In this document: one piece after another, positions 8,625 to 17,178 of the stretch | Layout of the letters: every line of letters begins with the position of its first letter | Numbering within the stretch: position 1 is the first letter of the stretch | From: Bifidobacterium hapali | GTDB taxonomy: Bacteria > Actinomycetota > Actinomycetes > Actinomycetales > Bifidobacteriaceae | Direction of reading: 5' to 3' | Length of the DNA stretch: 64,000 bases | NCBI RefSeq assembly: GCF_002259755.1 | Contig: NZ_MWWY01000005.1 | Span: 124,001-188,000, forward strand | Position numbers and translations under genes: made by a program | Notes under the pieces: generated by a model | Told to the model about the DNA's origin: nothing | Seen by the model: the letters and a program-made list of their open reading frames with translations, nothing else | Databases searched by the model: none

Positions 8625-8775
8625 GCCTTGTGACGATTGCGTATGCGCGCACAGGTAGTTGATGAAAGCGCACGCGTTGTACGTTCGGGTAGTACGTTCG
8701 TTTGACATGGTCACTTTGAAGATTGGGAAGCCGCAATAGGCGGAATAATCGGATAGATTGGAGTGACGTTTTTCC

Positions 8776-10155
8776 ATGACGCAAGGCACACTGAATCAGC
8801 AATCGCAGGTGACGAACGAGGATAGTAATACCCGTGGTACCAGCGATTGCGAGTCGCGTATACTCGACGGATTTGCGACGCGTAGCGTCCACGCTGGCTA
8901 CACCCCGGACGATAACCGCGATTCCTCATCTGTGCCGTTGTATCAGTCTGTGGCTTATGGCATGGAAACTGCTGAACGTGGAGATGCGCTCGCAGGTGGT
9001 GAAACTGCGGGTTTTTCATATTCGCGTGTGGCGAATCCAACTGTTGCTGTACTTGAGCAGCGTCTCGCTGCGTTGGAAGGTGGGTCGAGTGCGGTCGCAG
9101 TGGGCAGCGGTATGGCTGCCGTATCGTACGCACTGCTGTGCGCGGCAGAAGGTGGCGGACGTATTATTTCGCCTACTGATTTATACGGTGCGTCGGTTGA
9201 TGCGATGGAAACGTTCTTCCCTCAGTTCGGTATTCACACAGATTTCGTGCACGATATCAACGATCTAGCAGAAGTCGAGTCAACAATTGGTCCAGATACG
9301 CGCGCGATTTTCGCTGAATCGGTCGCCAATCCATCCACGGAAATCACAGATCTCAAACCGCTCGCTGATCTTGCGCACCGTCACGGTATTCCACTCATCG
9401 TTGACAACACAATACCCACACCATACTTGTTGCGCCCTATCGAATTTGGTGCTGATGTTGTCGTTCATTCGACTACGAAAGGCATCACCGGTCACGGCAA
9501 TGCGCTCGGCGGTGTGATTATTGACGCTGGACATTTCGATTGGGCTAACGGGCGCTTCCCGCAGTTTACAGCCAACGAACTTGTCGTCAGTGACGAACGC
9601 CACGGTCAATGGCATAGTTTTGCCTCACGATTCGGCAAGGACGCGTACATTCGCCGCATTCGTATCAAATATGTGCGCACGTTCGGCGCAGTTATGGCCC
9701 CGTTTAACGCATACTTGTCTCTCGTCGGACTCGAAACAATCTCTCAACGTGTTCGCCAACAGACTGTGTCTGCGTTGGCCGTTGCCGAACATCTACGCAC
9801 ACTACCGCACGTCACTCACGTCAACTATTCCGGTCTTGCGGATCATCCACAACATGCGCTCGCCGAACAGTACTTGCCGCACGGCGTCGGACAAATCCTC
9901 TCGTTCACAGTCGACGGCGACGAAACCAACGTGTATCGCATCCTTGACCATACTAAACTCTTCTCATACGTGCCGAACATTGGTGACGCGCGCTCATTAA
10001 TCGTCAACCCGTCGCGTATTACACATCGTGAAGTTCCCGAAGTATACCGAATTGCTGCTGGAGTGAGCGATAATCTCATCCGATTATCGATCGGACTAGA
10101 AGACGTGGCTGATTTGAACGCCGATCTCGACCAAGCCATCGCGAACGCTTACTAA
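8776..10155 (+). CDS. metY: O-acetylhomoserine sulfhydrylase-like PLP enzyme, copy 2
   Basis: Close paralog of the gene at 5719-7008: the two share long identical stretches such as VVHSTTKGITGHGNA, FDWANGRFPQFT and LPHGVGQILSFTVDGD, and the same C-terminus LDQAIANAY. This copy has 459 residues and an extra polar N-terminus of about 30 residues (MTQGTLNQQSQVTNEDSN). The duplication is old enough for many synonymous and some protein differences. Two sulfhydrylases may use different sulfur donors (sulfide or methanethiol) or be expressed under different conditions; that is inference. A TTGACA at 8702 may be a promoter element, but I see no well-placed -10. Confidence 0.85.
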   Translation: MTQGTLNQQSQVTNEDSNTRGTSDCESRILDGFATRSVHAGYTPDDNRDSSSVPLYQSVAYGMETAERGDALAGGETAGFSYSRVANPTVAVLEQRLAALEGGSSAVAVGSGMAAVSYALLCAAEGGGRIISPTDLYGASVDAMETFFPQFGIHTDFVHDINDLAEVESTIGPDTRAIFAESVANPSTEITDLKPLADLAHRHGIPLIVDNTIPTPYLLRPIEFGADVVVHSTTKGITGHGNALGGVIIDAGHFDWANGRFPQFTANELVVSDERHGQWHSFASRFGKDAYIRRIRIKYVRTFGAVMAPFNAYLSLVGLETISQRVRQQTVSALAVAEHLRTLPHVTHVNYSGLADHPQHALAEQYLPHGVGQILSFTVDGDETNVYRILDHTKLFSYVPNIGDARSLIVNPSRITHREVPEVYRIAAGVSDNLIRLSIGLEDVADLNADLDQAIANAY

Positions 10156-10193
10156 CGCGTGTTTCGATACTCATACACCACTAGCGAGGAGCT

Positions 10194-11384
10194 ATGATGA
10201 GCAACCTGCAGCAGCTTCAGGATGAACTGGAAACGCACTACCGTTGGTTTCACCAGCATCCAGAACCGTCGTATCAAGAGTTCGCAACGACCGAACATAT
10301 TCGGCAGATTCTCACCAGTCACGGTATCGAAATTCTCGACAGCGGACTGAAGACCGGACTTATAGCACGTATCACAGGTACTGCAGAACCTGACACAACG
10401 CTAGGTGCAGGACACGTTATCGCTATCCGCGGTGATATTGACGCGCTGCCGATCACGGAGGACACTGGACTGTCATACGCATCACTCAACCCCGGATGGT
10501 TGCACGGATGCGGGCACGACTATAACCTCACTACCGCGCTCGGTGCCGCGCTACTGCTCAACGAACGTCGAGATACGTTTGCCGGAACCGTCAAAGTAAT
10601 TTTCCAACCAGCAGAAGAAGTTGCCGCCACCAAAGACACTCCGACCGGTGCAGTAACCGTACTCAACACCGGTGCACTCGACGATGTCGAAGCATACTAC
10701 GGTGTACACGATACGAATACCGCTGAACCCGGTGAATTTGCGATCGCTACAGGTCCAGATTCTGGTGCCGTTGACAAGTTCCGCATGCGCATTCATGGAC
10801 GCGGAACACACGCCGCTCATCCTGACCGCGGTATTAATCCAATTCGCACGCTCGGCGCACTCATCGACGCTATTCAGTCCATCGCTGGGCAAGACGTTGA
10901 CCCTACACATCCGCGGGTTGTCACCCTCACACACGTCGAATCCGGTAGCACATGGAACGTTATTGCTGACGACGCATTCCTCGAAGGCACCGCACGCACC
11001 GCATTCCCAGAAGATCGTACGATCATCCACGATCGAATTGCCGCGCTCGCAAACGGACTTGCTGCCGCCTACGATACTGCGATCGATTTTCAATGGGAGT
11101 ACGGTTCACCATCTGTCGTTAACGACCCGCAATGGGCCGCATTGGCTGCCGGAACTGCCGCTGACCTCGGCTTATCTGTCGTGCCACCAACACCGAGCCT
11201 TGGCGGCGAGGACTTTTCCTACTACTTACAGCATGCGCCCGGCGCGTTCATCCGTATCGGCGTCGGCAATGCAGAACGGCCCATGCATGGCGCAACCTTC
11301 TACGCGAACCTTGACGCGCTTGCCGACGGTGCAAATCTACTGGCGACTGTTGCTCTTCGCACGTTGGCACAACTTGATGCGTGA
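10194..11384 (+). CDS. M20 family amidohydrolase (N-acyl amino acid / hippurate type)
   Basis: Metal-dependent cytosolic amidohydrolase of the M20D group, 396 residues. Visible family marks are the N-terminal HQHPEPSYQEFATTEHIR, the metal-ligand region RGDIDALPI and LHGCGHDYN, the catalytic Glu pair in FQPAEEV, and the C-terminal SLGGEDFSYYL. Members remove acyl groups from N-acyl amino acids. It follows the second sulfhydrylase by 39 bases with a good RBS (GAGGAG) and is probably cotranscribed, so an N-acetylated sulfur amino acid is a reasonable substrate; this is inference. The start may be ATG 10194 or ATG 10197. Confidence 0.85.
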   Translation: MMSNLQQLQDELETHYRWFHQHPEPSYQEFATTEHIRQILTSHGIEILDSGLKTGLIARITGTAEPDTTLGAGHVIAIRGDIDALPITEDTGLSYASLNPGWLHGCGHDYNLTTALGAALLLNERRDTFAGTVKVIFQPAEEVAATKDTPTGAVTVLNTGALDDVEAYYGVHDTNTAEPGEFAIATGPDSGAVDKFRMRIHGRGTHAAHPDRGINPIRTLGALIDAIQSIAGQDVDPTHPRVVTLTHVESGSTWNVIADDAFLEGTARTAFPEDRTIIHDRIAALANGLAAAYDTAIDFQWEYGSPSVVNDPQWAALAAGTAADLGLSVVPPTPSLGGEDFSYYLQHAPGAFIRIGVGNAERPMHGATFYANLDALADGANLLATVALRTLAQLDA

Positions 11385-11544
11385 GAATGCTCGACGAACC
11401 GTATATTTGACGGTGCGTATGCGGGTGCGTGCGCACGTACACGCATGTGTACTATGCTGGGCGATTCCTGCGACGGGCTGATAGGATAGAACTTGTAACC
11501 GGCATCGAAGACGGTGCCGGCAGACAATAAGGAAGGGGACCCCC

Positions 11545-12498
11545 ATGCTGGGTGGTGAAGTCACGAACCTATTACTTGCAGCTGTCGTCATTGTTGTTGT
11601 CATTATTGTGCTCGCTTCTGCGATTTTTGTTGTACCGCAGCAGCAGGCGTATATTATTGAACGATTCGGTAAATTCCACAAAGTACAGTTCGCTGGTATT
11701 CACGCGCGTATTCCGCTCGTTGATCGCATTGCCACGAAAACTAACATGCGCGTCAGCCAGCTCAACGTGCAACTTGAAACCAAAACACTCGACAACGTGT
11801 TCGTTACTGTGGTCGCGAGTACACAATTCCGTGTGAACGCTGAAAACGTGGCTACCGCATACTACGAACTGCGCGACCCTGCAGGACAGCTACGCTCATA
11901 CATGGAAGATGCATTGCGCTCCGCAATTCCAGCATTAACCTTGGATGATGCATTCGCCCGCAAAGACGATGTTGCGTTCGACGTGCAGAAAACCGTCGGC
12001 AATGAGATGGCACGTTTCGGCTTCACTGTCGTCAAAACGCTGATCACTGCGATTGATCCGTCGCCTCAAGTGAAGAATGCGATGGATTCTATTAACGCCG
12101 CACAGCGTGAAAAGGAAGCCACTCGCCAGCGCGCAGAAGCACAGCGTATTCAAATCGAAACGCAGGCTGCTGCAGAAGCTGAGAAAACTCGCCTGCAAGG
12201 TGAAGGTCAGGCCAACTATCGTCGTGAAATCGCGAACGGTATCGTTGACCAGATCAAGAGCCTGCAAGCCGTCGGCATGAACATTAACGATGTCAACAAT
12301 GTTGTGCTGTTCAACCAGTATCTCGACGTGATGCGCTCGCTGTCTGAGTCGAAGAACGCGAAGACAGTCGTACTGCCGAGCGCAACGCCTGGCGGTTATG
12401 AGACGCTTTACCGGCAGATTACTGAAGCTATGCTTACTGCTAACGAAACTAAAGGTGACAGTGACACGGACGCCGGAGTGAGTTCATCAATCAAGTAA
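11545..12498 (+). CDS. SPFH/band 7 membrane protein (stomatin-like)
   Basis: Membrane-anchored scaffold of the SPFH family, 317 residues. A single hydrophobic N-terminal segment (about residues 8-32, LLAAVVIVVVIIVLASAIFV) precedes the SPFH domain with VPQQQAYIIERFGKF and TKTNMRVSQL. Then follows a long charged coiled coil (INAAQREKEATRQRAEAQRI) with the usual Ala/Glu-rich repeats, and a polar tail. Relatives form large ring complexes on the membrane, often with NfeD or proteases; no NfeD partner is present here. Strong RBS (GGAAGGGG) before ATG 11545. The next gene is on the same strand but has its own promoter. Confidence 0.9.
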   Translation: MLGGEVTNLLLAAVVIVVVIIVLASAIFVVPQQQAYIIERFGKFHKVQFAGIHARIPLVDRIATKTNMRVSQLNVQLETKTLDNVFVTVVASTQFRVNAENVATAYYELRDPAGQLRSYMEDALRSAIPALTLDDAFARKDDVAFDVQKTVGNEMARFGFTVVKTLITAIDPSPQVKNAMDSINAAQREKEATRQRAEAQRIQIETQAAAEAEKTRLQGEGQANYRREIANGIVDQIKSLQAVGMNINDVNNVVLFNQYLDVMRSLSESKNAKTVVLPSATPGGYETLYRQITEAMLTANETKGDSDTDAGVSSSIK

Positions 12499-12560
12499 CG
12501 GTGTGCCCAAATTTCGCTGCTGAAGTGGCTGCATACCAGTTTCATTTGAAGCGTGCCGGG

Positions 12561-12590
12561 TGCCCAGATACGCGTCTGGGCACCTACAAT
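12561..12590 (+). promoter_or_regulatory. Palindrome and -10 element of a leaderless promoter
   Basis: Perfect 8-bp inverted repeat TGCCCAGA/TCTGGGCA (12561-12582) followed at once by TACAAT (12585-12590), seven bases before the ATG at 12598. The palindrome occupies the place of a -35, so it could be a regulator-binding site. There is no ribosome-binding site, so the mRNA is probably leaderless. Confidence 0.6.
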
Positions 12591-12597
12591 GGGCACT

Positions 12598-13572
12598 ATG
12601 GGTAAGATGATTGTCAATTGCCTGCCGCTTACGGATGCGGAAAAGCAGAAGTTTCGTGATGCAATCGCCGGAACTAACACGAAGCAGGAGTTTGTTGGTA
12701 TTTCCGCACAACGCGGCATGATGGGATGGAAAGCAAGCGTACCAGATGAGCTGCGCGCAACAGCCACCGCTGTTATCGGCAACATTCCTCCCACTGACTG
12801 CGTCCAGTATCCGCAACTTGACTGGTTGCAAACGTGGAGTGCAGGCGTTGACCCATATCTCAAACCCGGTGTGTTGAACGATCATGTGCAGGTCACCAAT
12901 GCGACCGGAGCATACGGCCAGAGCGTTGCCGAGCATCTGTTCGCCATGATGTGGTCGCTCATGAAAAACATCCCCATGTATGCGCGCCAGCAGAGTGAAG
13001 CTCGCTGGCATGATCTGGGAACTGCACTCACACCAGTCGGAGCAACGGTGCTCATCATCGGCACTGGTGATATCGGTTCGCATTTCGCGACATTATGCAA
13101 AGCAGTTGGCGCGCATACGATCGGCGTGCGACGCAAAGCTACCCAACCTGCAAACGGTATCGATGACATGCACGGATTCGATGAACTGGACTCGCTATTA
13201 CCTACAGCTGATGTAGTGGCGATGGCTGTGCCAGCTTCACCAGACACTACGCATCTCATTGACGGGCGTCGACTCATGCTCATGAAATCTACGGCAGTAC
13301 TACTTAACGCTGGACGTGGGTCAGCTATCGACCCGATCGCGTTAGCGCGAGCGCTTTCTGAAGATCAACTGCATGGCGCAGGATTGGATGTCACCGAGCC
13401 TGAGCCATTGCCTGCTGACAGTCCACTGTGGCATGAACCGCACTGTTTGATTACACCGCATGTAGCTGGTGGTAATCACTTGGCTTCTACTGAACAGCGT
13501 ATCATTGCGATTGCGCTTGATAATGTGCGTCGTTACGCGCATGATGAGCCGCTCGCTAATCGGCGACGCTAA
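12598..13572 (+). CDS. D-isomer-specific 2-hydroxyacid dehydrogenase
   Basis: NAD(P)-dependent oxidoreductase, 324 residues from ATG 12598. The Rossmann motif is in VLIIGTGDIGSHFA. The catalytic region is recognisable as LLNAGRGSAIDP (Arg), LDVTEPEPLP (Glu) and CLITPHVAGG (His). An N-terminal half of the usual substrate domain precedes it. The substrate is not evident; relatives act on glyoxylate, hydroxypyruvate, phosphoglycerate or lactate-type acids. An ATG lies upstream in frame at 12553, but it would put the -10 hexamer inside the gene, so I prefer 12598. acyP follows after 21 bases, probably cotranscribed. Confidence 0.85.
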   Translation: MGKMIVNCLPLTDAEKQKFRDAIAGTNTKQEFVGISAQRGMMGWKASVPDELRATATAVIGNIPPTDCVQYPQLDWLQTWSAGVDPYLKPGVLNDHVQVTNATGAYGQSVAEHLFAMMWSLMKNIPMYARQQSEARWHDLGTALTPVGATVLIIGTGDIGSHFATLCKAVGAHTIGVRRKATQPANGIDDMHGFDELDSLLPTADVVAMAVPASPDTTHLIDGRRLMLMKSTAVLLNAGRGSAIDPIALARALSEDQLHGAGLDVTEPEPLPADSPLWHEPHCLITPHVAGGNHLASTEQRIIAIALDNVRRYAHDEPLANRRR

Positions 13573-13593
13573 ACGGTGCGGTGAGAATGAACA

Positions 13594-13929
13594 ATGACAA
13601 GCATGCATAACATTGCTCGCGTGGATGCGAATAACGATAGTATTATCCGCATCCGCGCTACGGTTACCGGCATGGTTCAGGGTGTAGGATTCCGCTACTA
13701 CACGGTCGAGCAAGCGCGCAAGCTTGCTGTATCAGGCTGGGTGTGCAACCGGCTTAACGGCTCAGTGGAGGTTGAAGCGCAAGGTTCTCGCGCCGATATC
13801 GCTCAGTTGATTTCATGGTTGAAAGTCGGTCCGCGATGGGCTCGCGTAGATCAAGTTCAAGTTACTGAGATCCCATGCGAGACTGGCCGTGATGCGCGCA
13901 CGCGTTTTCGCGTTGTTGCCGATTACTAG
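13594..13929 (+). CDS. acyP: Acylphosphatase
   Basis: Small cytosolic enzyme that hydrolyses acyl phosphates such as acetyl phosphate. The 111-residue product has the family signature GMVQGVGFRYYT (about residues 26-37) with the phosphate-binding Arg at 34, and the second motif GWVCNRLNGSVEVEAQG with the catalytic Asn. An N-terminal extension of about 15 residues is longer than the usual 90-residue form; an alternative start is ATG 13603. A bidirectional terminator follows. Confidence 0.92.
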   Translation: MTSMHNIARVDANNDSIIRIRATVTGMVQGVGFRYYTVEQARKLAVSGWVCNRLNGSVEVEAQGSRADIAQLISWLKVGPRWARVDQVQVTEIPCETGRDARTRFRVVADY

Positions 13930-13943
13930 GATTCTCGTGCGTG

Positions 13944-13997
13944 TAGTGGCGGTTTTCTCTCGCTGACAGTGGTCTCAGCGAGAGAAAACCGCCACTA
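13944..13997. terminator. Bidirectional terminator hairpin
   Basis: Perfect 23-bp stem (13944-13966 with 13975-13997) and 8-base loop, with TTTTCTCTC in one arm. It lies between the convergent genes acyP and the patatin gene, so it can serve both. Confidence 0.8.
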
Positions 13998-14008
13998 TAT
14001 GATAGGGC

Positions 14009-14866
14009 TTAGCTCGCGAGGAATGCGGGGATAGCTTCGGCAGCTGCATAGCCTGCTCGATACATGCGTTCTAGCCCTTCAAACGACTTACTGAGCGTAG
14101 ATAAACCGTATAAGCTTTCAGGCGCAAGAATCAGTACGCGCCCATCCTGCTCATACTGTTTCGCCAACGCGACCTCATCGTTATACGTCTGATATCGGTT
14201 CAACAGTCGCTCGGCCGCAGCCGGATACGTATGACGCAAAATACGAGCTGGAGCAATATCCTTCTTCTGCTCTCGTAGCACATCTTTTAATCGTGTCAAA
14301 ATCAGTACCACGCGATCATAACCATCGTCCAGCGCTTTCTGAACCGGCACAGGATCGGCAATACCGCCATCGAAATACGGCACTCCATCAATTACATACG
14401 GCTCGCACGCCACCGGTACTGCGCTGGAGGCTTTCATAATATCGAAATCGTCATAATGCACGTCAGACTTGTCAAAATACTTCGCTGAGCCATCGCGTGC
14501 ATCGCAAGCGATTACCGTAAATCCAGTCGGATTCGCTTCAAATGCCTCAAAATCTACCGGATACTCACCATCATGATTACTTAACGTGCCGTATACGTAA
14601 TCAAGATTCGCAAAATTGTGGTTCTTCACAAACGAGTCAAAGCTCGCATACTCTTTGCGAAACGCATACTCGGTGTAAAACTTGTGATTACGGCCGTGCT
14701 GACCGGCGATAAACGACACCATGTTCGCACTGCCAGCGGAAACGCCATAGCAGTGGTCGAACGTAATGCCTCCCTCTTGACAGCGGTCCATCACGCCGGC
14801 GCCGAAAATCGCGCGGAATCCACCGCCAACGTCGATCAATGCCGTTCTGTGCTGTGACTCAGTCAT
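14009..14866 (-). CDS. Patatin-like phospholipase (YjjU/RssA type)
   Basis: Serine lipid acyl hydrolase of the patatin family, 285 residues. The nucleophile is in GVSAGS (Ser about residue 43), the oxyanion Gly-rich loop is DVGGGFRAIFGAG, and the catalytic Asp is in FDGGIADPVP. It has no signal peptide and is probably cytosolic. The substrate is unknown; close relatives have been described as possible esterases or phospholipases. I choose ATG 14866 because GAGGGG is six bases upstream; the ATG at 14872 abuts the RBS. Confidence 0.9.
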   Translation of the reverse strand: MTESQHRTALIDVGGGFRAIFGAGVMDRCQEGGITFDHCYGVSAGSANMVSFIAGQHGRNHKFYTEYAFRKEYASFDSFVKNHNFANLDYVYGTLSNHDGEYPVDFEAFEANPTGFTVIACDARDGSAKYFDKSDVHYDDFDIMKASSAVPVACEPYVIDGVPYFDGGIADPVPVQKALDDGYDRVVLILTRLKDVLREQKKDIAPARILRHTYPAAAERLLNRYQTYNDEVALAKQYEQDGRVLILAPESLYGLSTLSKSFEGLERMYRAGYAAAEAIPAFLAS

Positions 14867-15012
14867 GATCATCCCCTCTCATGCATCTGCTCCTGAATCT
14901 ATATAAGGTCGAGCTTACGTGTTGCGTCGGGACATGTTAGTCGATACGTGACTTTTGTATGCAAGTATTGGGCGGTTGCCGACCAGTTATCTAGTGCATC
15001 TCATCTAGTGTT

Positions 15013-15876
15013 CTAGTGCGTCAACAAATCATGTGAAAGCGTCGCAATACGCTCGCTTGAATCGGAATTTGCAAGTTCAACACTGCCAGCAGCATCATCC
15101 GGCGCAAGCCGTCCCAACGACTCAAGTACAACCCCAAGGTGCCGTATCGTACCCTCGTTACCGTCAATAATTGCCGTTGATGAGGGCAACAGTTCGCGAA
15201 AATAGTTGCGATAAAACACGAAATGCGTGCATCCGAGCACGACCGAATCAACCGCAGACAAGTCATACTGGTCAAAATAACGGTGCAACGTACGCATCAC
15301 AAGATCATGATCATTGAGATGTCCCTGCTCGACAATTTCCACCAAATCTGGGCATGGCTGAGGATAAATCGTATTCGTTGCTTTGAACCGGTCCATCAGC
15401 GCGGCGAACTTGTGCTCGCGTAACGTGAGCGGTGTCGCAGCTACGATCACACGTTGCGGAACATGAGATGGAACGTGAGTAGTAGAAACACTGCTATGTC
15501 CAGTCTGATCATTGTGGTGAGTGTGAACATCGTGAGCATTGTGACCACTGCGATCACCGCGATCACATGCGACTTTCAACGCTGGCTCCATACCAATAAT
15601 CGGTATGTCATACTGCTCGCGTAAATCATTCACCGCCGCTGACGTGGCTGTATTGCACGCGATCACCACAGCTTTCACACCCTGTTTCACGAAACGTTCC
15701 ACGATGGCGAAACTCAGTGCGCGCACTTCATCAGGCGTTTTCGTACCGTACGGTGCGTTCGCTGAGTCACCGAAATAGAGGACTCGTTCGTGCGGCATAT
15801 CGTGTACGAGCTGTCGCACTACTGAAATACCACCTAATCCGGAATCGAACACGCCGATTGGTGCCGTTGAAGCCAT
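15013..15876 (-). CDS. murI: Glutamate racemase with a His-rich insert
   Basis: Makes D-glutamate for peptidoglycan. The product has 287 residues from ATG 15876, with RBS AGGAAAGG. The catalytic pair is visible: Cys about residue 74 in IACNTATS and Cys about 217 in [17 protein letters not shown] and [11 protein letters not shown] mark the N-terminus. Between the two halves, residues about 105-140, there is an insert with eight His ([19 protein letters not shown] and THVPSHVP) that is not part of the core fold and could bind metal. dapF lies divergently 84 bases away, so two cell-wall precursor genes share this intergenic region. Confidence 0.93.
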   Translation of the reverse strand: MASTAPIGVFDSGLGGISVVRQLVHDMPHERVLYFGDSANAPYGTKTPDEVRALSFAIVERFVKQGVKAVVIACNTATSAAVNDLREQYDIPIIGMEPALKVACDRGDRSGHNAHDVHTHHNDQTGHSSVSTTHVPSHVPQRVIVAATPLTLREHKFAALMDRFKATNTIYPQPCPDLVEIVEQGHLNDHDLVMRTLHRYFDQYDLSAVDSVVLGCTHFVFYRNYFRELLPSSTAIIDGNEGTIRHLGVVLESLGRLAPDDAAGSVELANSDSSERIATLSHDLLTH

Positions 15877-15960
15877 CGCTTTGCCCTTTCCTTGTTTCAG
15901 ACATTCAGATATATGGACGTTCCCCAGACTACTCCGCTTATCAGCCGCTAGAGTGAAACC

Positions 15961-16860
15961 ATGAGTATTCCGCACGTTGTGTACAAGGCCCACGCTACGG
16001 GCAATGATTTTGTTGTATATGCTGATCCGACTGGCGTTTATGAGCCGACTGCTGATGAAGTGCGTTTTCTGTGCGACCGGCATTTCGGTATTGGCGGCGA
16101 CGGGCTGATTCGTCTTGCACATCCAAGTGATGTGTCTGATGTGACTGCTGAACGTGCCGCTGAAATGGCGGCCGATGGTGCCGACTGGTTTATGGATTAT
16201 CGCAATGCTGACGGTTCGCTCGCGGAAATGTGCGGCAATGGTACGCGTGCGATCACGTTATTTGCACAGCGGCAAGGGTATGCACAGCCGGCCGGGGGAG
16301 CACCATTTCGGCTTGGTACACGGGCTGGAGTGAAAACGTTGACCTCACTGGGGGCTGTAGACGGGTTTGGTCGTGACGTATTCCGCGTGGATATGGGTGC
16401 GTGGAAGCGTGGGGAAACGGATGCGTTTGACGTGACAATTCCCGGCACAGACGGTTCAGCGAAGGGCACGTTCGTTGATATGGGCAATCCGCATGTAGTA
16501 GCGGTGATTGAAGATTCGTTCGCGACGCTGCCGCCGGTTGAAGATCTTGATTTGACGGTGAAACCAGTAGTGGCCCCTGTCTTGGAATCGGATCAGAACG
16601 TTGAGTTTGTGCGTATTGACGATATTGATGAGAGTACCGGTAGTGGAGAGGCTACCATGCGCGTCAACGAGCGCGGCTGTGGGGAGACATTGTCGTGTGG
16701 CACTGGCTTATGCGCGACCGGTATTACGCTTCGTGCGAAAACGGGTATTGATCATTGGACGATTACTGTGCGCGGCGGCACATTACGCGTTGACGTAACT
16801 GATACCAACGTTACGCTCACCGGTGCTGCAACACTAGTCGGTCGTATCGAACTGCTGTAG
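15961..16860 (+). CDS. dapF: Diaminopimelate epimerase
   Basis: Interconverts LL- and meso-diaminopimelate in lysine synthesis. The product has 299 residues. The two catalytic Cys are in [10 protein letters not shown] (about residue 90) and [11 protein letters not shown] (about 246); the N-terminus ATGNDFVVY and [14 protein letters not shown] are also typical. No RBS is seen; TAGAGT at 15949-15954 lies six bases before ATG, suggesting a leaderless mRNA. In organisms with Lys- or Orn-type peptidoglycan the enzyme serves lysine synthesis only. A repeat element begins ten bases after the stop. Confidence 0.93.
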   Translation: MSIPHVVYKAHATGNDFVVYADPTGVYEPTADEVRFLCDRHFGIGGDGLIRLAHPSDVSDVTAERAAEMAADGADWFMDYRNADGSLAEMCGNGTRAITLFAQRQGYAQPAGGAPFRLGTRAGVKTLTSLGAVDGFGRDVFRVDMGAWKRGETDAFDVTIPGTDGSAKGTFVDMGNPHVVAVIEDSFATLPPVEDLDLTVKPVVAPVLESDQNVEFVRIDDIDESTGSGEATMRVNERGCGETLSCGTGLCATGITLRAKTGIDHWTITVRGGTLRVDVTDTNVTLTGAATLVGRIELL

Positions 16861-16869
16861 CAGATAGCA

Positions 16870-16928
16870 GGGCCGCTCACTTCGCCTACAGGCAGTCCAC
16901 TGGACTGCCTGTTTAACGGCTCAGCGCG
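16870..16928 (+). repeat. Hairpin repeat family member A
   Basis: Constant left flank GCCGCTCACTTCGCCTA, an 11-bp palindrome CAGGCAGTCCA-C-TGGACTGCCTG form at 16889-16911, and constant right flank TTAACGGCTCAGCG. The same flanks with different but still self-complementary arms occur at 44915-44970 and 53491-53640. It directly precedes a 115-bp tandem repeat. Confidence 0.8.
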
Positions 16929-17170
16929 ATAACACACCGTCATTTAGTGGTTTACGTTGTGGTGCGTGAGTGTGGTGACGTGTGTGGTATCAAGGCGTAC
17001 TGAGGGAAGCGGTACTCAGTACCGCGACCGAGGTGCAATGAAGATAGCACACCGTCGTTCGTCGGTTTATGTTGTGGTGCGTGAGTGTGGTGACGTGTGT
17101 GGTATCAAGGCGTACTGAGGGAAGCGGTACTCAGTACCGCGACCGAAGAACAACGCAGATAACACACCGT
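16929..17170. repeat. 115-bp tandem direct repeat, two copies plus partial third
   Basis: The unit begins near GATAACACACCGTC (16929) and recurs with period 115 at about 17044 and 17159. The second copy differs from the first at a handful of positions, and the third is only about 14 bases. Each full unit holds a hairpin GTACTGAG...CTCAGTAC and the inverted repeat GCGGTACT-C-AGTACCGC. It fills the gap between dapF and the convergent VKOR gene. No coding potential seen. With element A this accounts for the whole 318-base intergenic region. Confidence 0.85.
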
Positions 17171-17178
17171 CACCGCAC

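Noticed and set aside
8226-8789. 187-codon minus-strand frame across the metB end
   Set aside because: Antisense to metB and its 3' gap; basic, Cys-scattered product without RBS or similarity.
10672-11481. 269-codon plus-strand frame inside the M20 gene
   Set aside because: Shadow of the amidohydrolase frame; rich in Ser, Thr, His and Pro with no family features.
12553-12597. Earlier start for the 2-hydroxyacid dehydrogenase at 12553
   Set aside because: Would place the palindrome and TACAAT inside the coding region; the protein family begins near MIVNCLPL.
16929-17170. CRISPR-like direct repeats
   Set aside because: The unit is 115 bp with no spacers, and no cas genes are present.
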